64,000 nucleotides of DNA from contig OY998181.1 of assembly GCA_963921935.1 (NCBI GenBank), forward strand, positions 138,593,423-138,657,422, in the 5' to 3' direction. A model generated the notes under the pieces. The model saw only the letters and a program-made list of their open reading frames with translations. It had not been told where the DNA came from and ran no database searches. Source of the stretch: Galeruca laticollis (Eukaryota; Arthropoda; Insecta; Coleoptera; Chrysomelidae). Shown piece after piece: positions 12,062-21,700 of this stretch. The position numbers and the translations under genes are program-made. Within the stretch, counting starts at the first letter, position 1; each line of letters starts with the position of its first letter.

Positions 12062-13200
12062 TCAATCTATTTCGTTATGATTGACGATTTGAGCTGCTTT
12101 AGAAAATAAACGTTCAGATGGTACTGAATTTCCCACTATGGTCAAGTATTTGTAAGCAATTGTAGGAAGCTGAATTATAAGATCATTCTAAACTTCCAAT
12201 GGGCACTCATTGAGTCTCTATTGGACTACGCTAGTAAATATACAGCTTGTCAAAAATAGCATTGTCAGATTTCGCAATTTTTCAGCTCTTGTGGACAAAT
12301 TAGAGGTGATCATCCCACAAAGAAAAGTTCTTCTGGTTTGTCAAAATTATCCGACTAATCAGATTTCATGGCATCATTTTGTATTGTAGTTTTCATAAAT
12401 TCTTTGACTTTTGCCACAGCCGAAGAGCGCAATTGATTTCGTAAAATACATTTTTTTGAACCTCGGATCCAATATGGTGGTTATAGCGAGGGAGTCACTC
12501 TCTATTACACCAATTCTCTTGCCAATCTCTTTAAGGACCAGCGACTGCACTTTGGCAAGAGATTCTTCTAGTGTAAGAGGTTTAATTTTGAAAAAAGGTA
12601 ATGGATAAGTTGTACCTTGCTGCTAGTGCAGCACTTATTACATGAATATTCTTAGTTGCAGCTTCGATCGGTAGCAGAACTTGTAAAACCAAAGAAAGAA
12701 TTGATAGTAATGGCACAGTAAACATCGGTAGTGCATTTTTATGACGAAAGATTATGTTATTAACGATGGTGCAACGCTCCAAAACTCTTTCAATAATAAA
12801 AAATGAACTATTCCATCTGGTCGGGACCTATTGTATAAATTTGGTTTATTTCTGGGTTGCTTTACCTATGTAATTCGTTACAGGCTATATTGTTCTGTTT
12901 TAATCACCTCACAATATCTTTGACTTTAGTTATCAAGTTTCGCAGCTCTGTACACTGATGGCATGAATTTTGTGGCACCAAGTTAATAGTGTGCGCAAAA
13001 CATGGTATGCGTTTTTTTCCCAAAAGCCAAATAGACGTCCTTTACCATGTTATATGCGTTGCTGTCACTATAGCCGAAACTTCATCTCTGACAGTACCTC
13101 ATTTAATACAAATACACCATTGCATTTAGGGCCGCTGGTGGAACAAAATCCCCTAAAACTTATTTTTGGAGGTACATTAGGTCTTGTCGTTCAGATTAAT
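12062..13200 (-). pseudogene. hAT-family transposase remnant
   Basis: Reading the minus strand: SDSNAYNMVKDVYLAFGKKR, CFAHTINLVPQN and LRNLITKVKDIVRW (13150-12900); QVPTRWNSSFFIIERVLERC (about 12830-12770); LPIEAATKNIHVISAALAAR; and the C-terminal dimerisation segment LPTIAYKYLTIVGNSVPSER followed by LFSKAAQIVNHNEID, ending at 12062. These are the RNase H-like core and the hAT dimerisation domain in the right order. Stops and frameshifts interrupt nearly every block. The N-terminal BED zinc finger and the terminal repeats were not found. Confidence 0.85.
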
Positions 13201-13640
13201 ATACTAAAAGTCCTCACCCCACCGAGGTTACAAACAACGCCGAAACTACCCAATAGGCACATTTTTTACTTTTTGCCAATTATTTTGAATATGCTTGGGC
13301 TTTCGCAGAAAATGCAAGATCTGTAAATGGAAGGTAATAAATTTACCTACAAATTGATGTATATATGTTTGTAATTGGATGGAAACAGTGGCGCACAACA
13401 AGCAAGTAAATATTATTTAAATCCTCAAAAAATTCTAATTAGTTTTAAAAGTTGAACATTAGCGTATGGAAAAAATGTAAAAAATAGTAGTCTACTGTAA
13501 TAAATAATACACGTTAGAACCAATCAGAGGACTTCCAGCCAGTGACGTGCAATGCTTGTCGATATTACATGTGTAGGTAGGTATCTGAAAAAAAAATCTC
13601 AAGCTCAGAACTATTGGGACAAAAAAAATATAATACCTAC
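13201..13640 (+). other. No gene seen
   Basis: No supported feature; a short plus-strand open stretch here has no recognisable domain. Confidence 0.3.
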
Positions 13641-14700
13641 TTAACACATAAAATCTTCTTTTTCACGATCATCGCCACCTTCCTTTTCAGTAGTTTGAAA
13701 TACATTGCAGCAAGATTGTCCTTGACACTGTCCACATAGATCTGAGCAGTTTATACCTGCCTTTTTACAACTACAGAGTTTTCCACAGTCTGATTTACAG
13801 TTGCAGAAGATCAATTTTAGGATGAATTCCGGTGCGATTGGTTTGTTAGTTGTCGTTGGCAATAGATATTCTCCATGTTTCCTCCATCCCCAAGAGGTAG
13901 GTTCCAACTCATTTCCCAACCACTCCTGAATTTGGTGAAATACCCCTAAACTGTGGTGTGATGCAGCATCCGATGTTGGTGGAAGAGATGCCAACGAAAA
14001 GTTTGCATTTAAGTTCTACCGTGACGTATTGTTGTGGAATATTGAAAAACGAAGTAGATCTAGAGTTTTTACTACTTTTCCCCTAGTAGGAACTCTTCTG
14101 CTATATTAATTATGTCATTTTTACTAGCATTAAAAAAAACGGCTATCTAGGCGCTTCTCTAAAAGTTTGAATGTGGCCATTTTCCTTTTTGATAAATTGC
14201 GGAAGTAGTATCACATCCAGAAATGGCATTACAAAACAAAATGGAGGATGTCAGAGTACCTATCCTATTCTGTAACTCATTTACAGCTGTTTTTTTGGCT
14301 TTTGCAGCACTTCCTGGTCTTAGCACACAAATATTATCCATGTTTGCTTCGAATAATAGTAATACCATTAAATCGGTGTCTTCGCCAACCAATGTGACCG
14401 AATATTCTGTTTTCCTTAATTCAAGCATTTTATCTGCATCACCCTCTGCTTGAAATACTTGAATACCAGGTACCTGAAGATTTTGACATAGTTGTGCAAT
14501 AAACAATATGTTTGGTTTTTATTCGGGAAAAATTGAGCTTGATTGACGGTCGACATGGTATCTTCAGAAAATTTGATGTTGAAGGAAGACCTTTTTTCAT
14601 ATCTGCGTAAAAGTTCTTGGGATTTGGTAGAAAGGCCTTTTTCATATCCATCAAAGACAATAATGAACTTTTGTCCGTAATGATGAAGAATATCATTTAC
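13641..14700 (-). pseudogene. PIN-like nuclease / CXC-domain protein, repeat-associated, broken
   Basis: From 14700 the minus strand reads HHYGQKFIIVFDGYEKGLST. After a frameshift near 14510 it continues EGDADKMLELRK, VTLVGEDTDLMVLLLF and FCNAISGCDTTSAIYQKGK (about 14450-14170). A further break follows, then EWLGNELEPTSWGWR, KLIFCNCKSDCGKLCSCKKA and INCSDLCGQCQGQSCCN (13994-13641). The acidic residues in FDGYE, GEDTD and GCDT resemble a PIN/FEN-type nuclease core, and the C-terminus is a tesmin-like CXC cysteine motif. This architecture recurs in arthropod genomes with mobile behaviour; its biochemical activity is inferred only. Confidence 0.6.
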
Positions 14701-14702
14701 CT

Positions 14703-15960
14703 CTGTATTGTGTTTCGTGATCTTATATGTGCTGTGTTATATCTTTCCTCTTGGCTTCCAGGGGCAGCATTTGATATAGGCGTTAAAAGCCAAGGTTGTA
14801 AAGGATACCCAGCATCACCTATAAAATGTATTCATATATCTACTTGATTTATTATTAATGCCTGTAAACTTACCAATTAACCGTGAATTCACCAATTCCC
14901 CATTTCTAAATATTTCCACTAAGTTCGGTCTCACAACTGACAAACTCCAAATAGCTGAATCATGAGTGGATCCAGGGAATCTCACATTACAATTTGTAAC
15001 TATTAAATCAGCATCACATATCTGAAAAATAAAAATGTTGGGGTTACCTGTAGAAATTAAATATTTTACTAACGCATTTGAACATTAATGCTATATCCTT
15101 TTCTGTTGTAATATGCAAGAGCAGGACGATTTGGATCTTCTTTTTGCGGTGAAATTATGTGATCTCCTATGTAACACGTGAATCTGCTGATTTATCTCTA
15201 TGGGGGACCTGATAATGAATTAATTAGTCCAACAACTTCGTTAACGTTTGGTGCCAATGTTTTGCAAAAAGCTTTGTATCGATTTCTCTTGTCTTCTCTT
15301 CTCTTCGCCAAATTTAATTTTCTTTGTATCGTCCAAGTTACCTAATAGAATTTCGAAACTACAATGTTACATAATAATATTAATAAATTTTGTGTATCAA
15401 ATTCATTATGCCTCTGATGGGGTATTGGGTACTATCTATGGCAATAATTCCAGGGCATCCAAATTGCTGTACAAACCTAAAAATATTTAAATTAGCAAAC
15501 AATAAATACTCAATATATAAAGCATATTCCTCTTACTTCTCTTTCACGACATTTCTTTCAGCCTCTGTTCTAGAAAAGATAATCCACTCATTCAGTAGCT
15601 GATTAATCATAAAATTAGTGAAGCTACTCAGGACTTTGCTGGGAGTACTTTGACTCAAGCCAATATTAAAACCATGACCAACCCATCTTTGGCAGCTTCC
15701 ATTTTCAAAAAAATTTAAAACTGCTAATACCTACGATCAAAACAATTTCTGTTATTGCATTCGAATAAGTGTAAGGTTGAAAGTACCTTCAGCTCTACTG
15801 AAACAGCAGTTGACCGCTGTGATACACTAAACTAAATGGTCTAAAGAGATTTATTAAATACCTGGCCAAATCTTTTGGAACTCTAGAAACTTGATGAATT
15901 CCACATGTAGTCATTTGAAATGGATCACTATGATCTATCAATCGTCGCCTTTCGACCCTC
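14703..15960 (-). pseudogene. HARBI1-like nuclease (Harbinger transposase), decayed copy
   Basis: The minus strand contains, in order, ERRRLIDHSDPFQMTTCG (about 15940), GSCQRWVGHGFNIGLSQSTP (about 15680), QFGCPGIIAIDSTQYPIRGI (about 15450), QICDADLIVTNCNVRFPG with STHDSAIWSL (about 15030-14940) and FIGDAGYPLQPWLLTPISNA with NTAHIRSRNTIQR (about 14830-14705). These are the DDE blocks of the Harbinger nuclease, with the first Asp in AIDST and the second in GDAGY. The blocks lie in different frames with possible intron gaps. It ends abruptly where the PIN-like ORF begins. Confidence 0.8.
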
Positions 15961-16529
15961 AAATGATACCTGAAATAATATAATCATTTTAAGACGATAA
16001 ATCAGACATACAAATATACTTTCAATTGAATTACTTTTGATTTATGTTCACCACTTCGTTCAATAGACCGAAATTCAAAAAAATTTCAGAATTTATCAAA
16101 GCAGCCATTCAAAATTAATTAAATAAGCACTGTTTCACAAATTTGTTAATTATGTTGGGTTGCTATGCCAATATTTCGAAATCGTTTAATTTCTTTATCA
16201 AGGCTACAAAATTATTACATTTTAGTTGTCCTATAAAGAATTAAAAATTGAAGTAAACTTACTAGTAGTTGAGTTTAATTAAACACTTTTATGTAATTGA
16301 AAAACATCAAGACATTCCTCTTCATCTACATGGGCGTTGTTATAAAATACTACATTTCTATTTTTGAAATATGTTGTTTAAAATTATTTTCTGTTATCAC
16401 ACTGTTTTTTATAAATTAGTTGTTGAATTACTTTTAACTTTGCAAACACTATCACCAACATTATCCATACCCACTGATATTTTACGTGCGAATTTGAATT
16501 TTTGAAAGTTATTATTAATCAATTCTTTT
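15961..16529 (+). other. No gene seen
   Basis: AT-rich intergenic sequence; no supported feature. Confidence 0.3.
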
Positions 16530-17745
16530 GTGAAGGTAATTATTATTATTAAATGGAGTGATACAGATCTCGAAGGCCTAAACACCTTAATACGGTCACA
16601 ATGTCACAAACATAGAATACATCATATACACTCAGCGGTGGAACGATTTACACTTAAGAGAAGAGAAGGGGGAAGAGGTTTCATAGACATTGAAAATATG
16701 AACTACACTCAGGTAGACAACTTGAGAAGATATTTTGTAGAAAAAGGGGAAACAAGCAACATCCATAAAGCAATCATATATTCTGAGACATCAGGCACAC
16801 CCCTAAAATTTCCTAGCCATACATACAATCCAACAGATAGAATAATAACACCAGCAACAAAGAAAGAATACTAGAAAGGTAAAACACTACACGGAAAACA
16901 TCCACAACAACATATAGACTTGGAGGCATCCAACATGTGGCTCACAAAGGGGAATATCTTTGGTAAAACAGAGGGATTTATGATCGCAATCCAAGACCAA
17001 ACGATAAACACCAGATACTACAGCAAACATATAATCAAGGATCCAAATACACCAACAGACAAATGTAGACTATGCAAACAGCACATAGAAACAGTTGATC
17101 ATATAACGGGAGATTGCAACATACTAGCAAATACAGAATACATCAGAAGGCATGAATGTAGCGAAACACATACATCAACAACTTGCGAAGCAATACAACC
17201 TTATAGAAGAAATCGTTCCTACATACAAATATGCACCACAGACCGTACTAGAAAACGACAGTGCTAAACTATACTGGAACAGATCAATAATCACAGACAA
17301 GACAATACCACAGAACAAACCGGACATTACACTAATAACCAAAAACAATAAAACTACTTACTTAATAGAAATTTCCATACCTAACATACATAATTTACAA
17401 AAAAAAATTGGAGAGAAAATTGAAAATCACATACATCTCTCAGAAGAAATCTAAGACATGTGGCATCAGGACAGAGTGATTATAATACCGATAACACAGG
17501 AGTTATACCAAGAAACCTACACGACAGCATCCAGAAATTACAACTTCAGCCAACAAAGTACGTACCACTACAGAAGTCCGTCATACTAGATACTTGCTCT
17601 ATAACTAGAAAATGTCTAAATGAGAACTACAGCGAATAATAAAAAAAGAATGGAAACTATGCTTGACTTAACGTCCGCATATATTTCTAAATTCACCAGA
17701 GAACATCTGAGAAAAAAGAGAGATAATAATAATAATAATTAATAA
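16530..17745 (+). pseudogene. REL-endonuclease LINE (R4/Dong/Hero-like), 3' part
   Basis: Plus-strand frames give HHIHSAVERFTLKRREGGRG, EGFMIAIQDQTINTRYYSK, and CRLCKQHIETVDHITGDC, which is the CCHC motif. NKPDITLITKNNKTTYLIEI follows (about 17315): the PD...E core of a restriction-like endonuclease. The C-terminus is TGVIPRNLHDSIQKLQLQP, KYVPLQKSVILDTCSI. Breaks occur at 16874, between 17152 and 17267, and after 17454. The element ends in an A/T-rich (TAA)n tail at about 17723-17745. The reverse transcriptase is absent, as expected of a 5'-truncated copy. Confidence 0.75.
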
Positions 17746-18004
17746 TGTATTAAGTATTTGTTTGATAGTACATTTCTTATTGTTCCTGATGAACATACTT
17801 TACTATATTAATAAATTCCTCAAAGCGCCAGCTACTTTTATTGGCCCCAGCTATTGGAGGTCTCTTTGTTGTCCAACACAGGGGTGTTGGCACCCGATCA
17901 TGGGGGATGCCTAGTTATTAAATGGTTTCTACCCATACTTAACTAATATAAATTAAATAACACTCAGTAGATATTAGTCAAGCATGAGTCTTTGCAAGAA
18001 CAAG
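17745..18004 (+). repeat. 260-bp direct repeat, copy A
   Basis: Begins ATGTATTAAGTATTTGTTTG and ends TGAGTCTTTGCAAGAACAAG. By eye it is about 94% identical to copy B at 27923-28180, in the same orientation. It follows the tail of the upstream LINE directly and lies about 65-95 bases before the Tigger element. It has no open reading frame. Confidence 0.9.
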
Positions 18005-18445
18005 AAAATGGTTGCGAATCATAAATTTATATTTGTAAAAAAATTAAAGTATTGGTCATTTTTTGTACCAGTTATTGACAGAACATGTTTCGAGGCTACC
18101 CAGTAATTGACACCCAGTGTTTGACAGTATAAAAATTTATTCATTTCAATACTTGTACGTATATGAATTTCACTTAAGTAGTGTGAAAAATAAACAATAG
18201 ATTGAGACTTAACTTTCTTAAGCAGGAATATAATAAAAAGTAAGCAGGAATTGAGATCAGGTCATAATAAAATGAAAAGAATCCCTACGTGCTCTCAAAG
18301 ACGTCAACTGGTTTTGGGAATTGATATTTCACCCTGTCTCCAATTACAAGGATTTCAGGAAATGGCAATTTTCCTATTATCGCCGACATTTCCACCAGCG
18401 ACACATCACTGTCATCTACTGTAAAAACATCTTTTTCAGTATTGG

Positions 18446-18450
18446 ATACT
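18446..18450. repeat. BEL-1 target site duplication, left
   Basis: ATACT, matching ATACT at 24694-24698. Five-base duplications are usual for BEL/Pao integrases. Removing the insert and one copy restores an open transposase frame. Confidence 0.95.
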
Positions 18451-18652
18451 TGTATTTGAAAATTGCTTTTAAAATGTATTATTTTGCAAGTTTTAGTGAG
18501 GTGAAATGAAACACGTGGTTATTATTGCAGCTATATTTTCACTCTGTTCTATTCCCTAACCTAACCTTTCTTTATGGTTTTCTTCGCCGTTCGGACGTCA
18601 AGTCTAACAGTGTTGCCGGGTTTCCTTTTAATAATTCCGTTAGGCTACAACA
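18451..18652 (-). repeat. BEL-1 3' LTR
   Basis: 202 bp, plus-strand form TGTATTTGAAAATTGC...TTAGGCTACAACA. No mismatch to the 5' LTR was found by eye. Confidence 0.95.
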
Positions 18653-18778
18653 TACCCCCGGCCTTGAAAGATTTTGATATCTTTCGAAGTTGATTTAAAT
18701 ATATAAATGGCACAATATTACAATACAAAATATAAAGTCCTAATTGTAAACAATAAAATTAGTTCGGTCATATAGTCA

Positions 18779-21700
18779 CTATTTTATTATTTTTTTTTTT
18801 TCGAGGACTTCACTGGGTTCGTCTTGTTCAATTGGTAATTTGCACAATTTACCCACAGCTCGACGCGTTACGCCGCCATTTGTTCTTATGTCCACTACTC
18901 GAATTATGCCGTCAGAACCGGGATGCAGCGCTTCAACTCTTCCGAGAGTCCACCGAAGTGGAGGGGAGTCATCACCATGCAGAAGAACAAGATCACCAAT
19001 ATTTATCTTGCCACAATTCTTTCTCCATTTGGATCTAACCTGCAGCTCTGTCAGGAACTCTCGTGACCATCTCTTCCAGAAGTGCTGCTGGATGCGTTGA
19101 ATGAGTTGAAACCGGGAAAGTCTATTCCTGGGTATGTCCGCGACATCTGGATCTGGAAGTGCCGAAATAGATCGCCCGATAAGGAAATGGGAAGGGGTTA
19201 GGGCAGTCATATCGTGTGGATCAGAAGACATTGGAGAAATAGGTCGCGAATTCAAAATGCACTCTATCTCCGCTAAAAGAGTCGACAATTCTTCAAAAGT
19301 TAAATGAACATCAGATACAATTTTCTTCAAATGCCCCTTAGCCGCTTTAATTCCAGCTTCCCAATATCCCCCCATATGAGGACTGTAAGAAGGAATGAAT
19401 TTCCAGTTGACACCCTTATCATTGATATATTCTTGCAAATATGACTCATTTTTTGATAAAAACTGGGCAAGCTCTTGCAACTCCCTCACAGCGCCCACAA
19501 AGTTTGAGCCATTATCCGAGAACATCTCGAACGGTTTACCACGCCTCGCAACGAATCGTCGAAATGTTGCGATAAAAGCTTCCGTTGTTAAGCTGCTAAC
19601 CGCCTCGAGGTGAATACACTTAGTGGTGAAGCATATGAACAAGCAAATGTATGCCTTTGAAACTCTTGAACTTCTCCCAATGGCATTTTTTATTTTTATT
19701 GGGCCCGCATAGTCCACTCCGGTAGAATGGAAGGGAGGAGCGGGGCAAATACGCGCTTTTGGTAAACTTCCCATCATTGGGTCATACCCGCTAGGTTTAG
19801 ATTTGAAACATTTCACACATTGTCTGACAACTTTCCTAGCTAAACTGCGTCCACTCAAAGGCCAAAATTTTTCTCTTACGCGATACAATAAATGTTGGGG
19901 GCCTAAATGAAACATTTTCAAATGTTCATGTTTGAAAATAAGTGAAGACAAATGATGTTTAGGAGACAGCAATGCAGGATGTTTTCTTTCAAAGCTTACC
20001 TGGGCATTTTGGATCCGACCTCCGACTCTAAGTATACCCTTAGCATCAAGGAAGGGAGCCAGAGACAAAATTCTTGAATTTGTTGGTAAGGTTTTGGATT
20101 TTGCAAGAAGAGAAATTTCTTCTCCAAAGGATTCCCTCTGAGCAATTTTAATCAAATGCTCAGTAGCTAATTGAAGTTCCGCGCTTGAAAGTGGCTCCGA
20201 TACTCTATCATCCCTTGGGAATCTCAGACACTTGACAAATCTGAGACACCATGCTGTTACTCGTAACAATCTTTGAAATGAAGAAAAGTTGTGTATCGGA
20301 AATGGATCTAACAGCTTCACTAAAGAATAAGTATATTTCTGCTTTTTTAGCTCGGGAAGATCTCCCTTAAAATGGAGTGAAGATTTTGGCCAAAATTCTT
20401 TCTCATTACTAAGCCAACTTGGACCGTGCCACCACTGTCCTAGCTCAACCAAGTCTTTAGGACTTACTCCCCTGGAAAGGTGGTCAGCTGGATTATCTGC
20501 ACTTCGAACGTGATACCAATCTTCAATAGACGTCAAGGTTCGTATTTGAGACACCCGATTCTGAACAAAGGTTTGGAGAAGATGAGGATCGGTTTTGATC
20601 CATGCCAAACATATACTTGAATCACTCCACAAAAAGGTTTTTGAAAAGGATAACTTCATAGAGGCTGTTATTTTGGAATATAACTGTGCAAGAAGCAAGG
20701 CCGCACACAACTCTAGTCTTGGAACCGTTAAAGATTTCAAAGGAGCCACACGACTTTTTGCAAACAACAAGTGAACTTTAATGTGACCATGCTGATTAAC
20801 ACTGCGAATATAAACACAAGCACCGTATGCCTCTGTGGATGCGTCGGCAAACCCATGTAGTTGTATGTCAAAGGTATTTGAAAACAAGATAAGTCTGGGA
20901 ACTTTTAGATCATTTAGGCCTTGTAATTGATTTCGGAAATTTTTCCATGTTGTATGTATCTCTAGTGGTAAGGATTCGTCCCAACTACATTTTAGAGACC
21001 ACAGTTTTTGCAGAAGTATTTTGCCCAAAACTACACAAGGTCCCACCAATCCCAGAGGATCAAAAATCTGTGAGATATCTGATAGAACACTTCTTTTATT
21101 GATACATCTTGTCGGAAATTCAGGGACGTGATAGGACAATATATCTGTCGAACAGGACCACAACAAACCGAGAGTTTTAGTCTTATCATCATCACCTATT
21201 TTAAGAATCGTGAGAGGGTCAGCTGCTTGCACATGTTGTAAAACACGAGAACTGTTTGACGCCCACTTCTGTAGTTTGAAACCACCCGCACCCAAAATAG
21301 TCACAAGTTCGTCGCAAATTTGTATCACCTTGTCCTCAGAGTTACTTCCAGTAAGAAGATCGTCCATGTAGAAATCTCTAACAATGATATCTGAACATTC
21401 CGGATACGAGTCTTTATGATCAAAGGCAATTTGATGAAGACAACGCACTGCAAGCCAGGGTGACGAAGCCTGGCCAAAGGACACAGTGTTTAAAGTATAT
21501 TCTTGAGCTTTCTCTTCTGGGTTTGGTCTCCACAGGATTCTTTGCAATGATCGTTGAGCCGGGTCGACCCAAATTTGGCGAAACATCTTTACTATGTCCG
21601 CACAAAGAACAATAGGATGCTGTCTGAACCGCATTAGAATTGAAATCAAGTCATCCTGAATAGTTGGACCAGTGTATTGAAGATGATTCAAAGAGAAACC

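Noticed and set aside
18832..19613. Plus-strand open stretches under the BEL-1 gag-pol
   Set aside because: They lie wholly opposite a 1,780-codon gene with clear domains and show no domain of their own.
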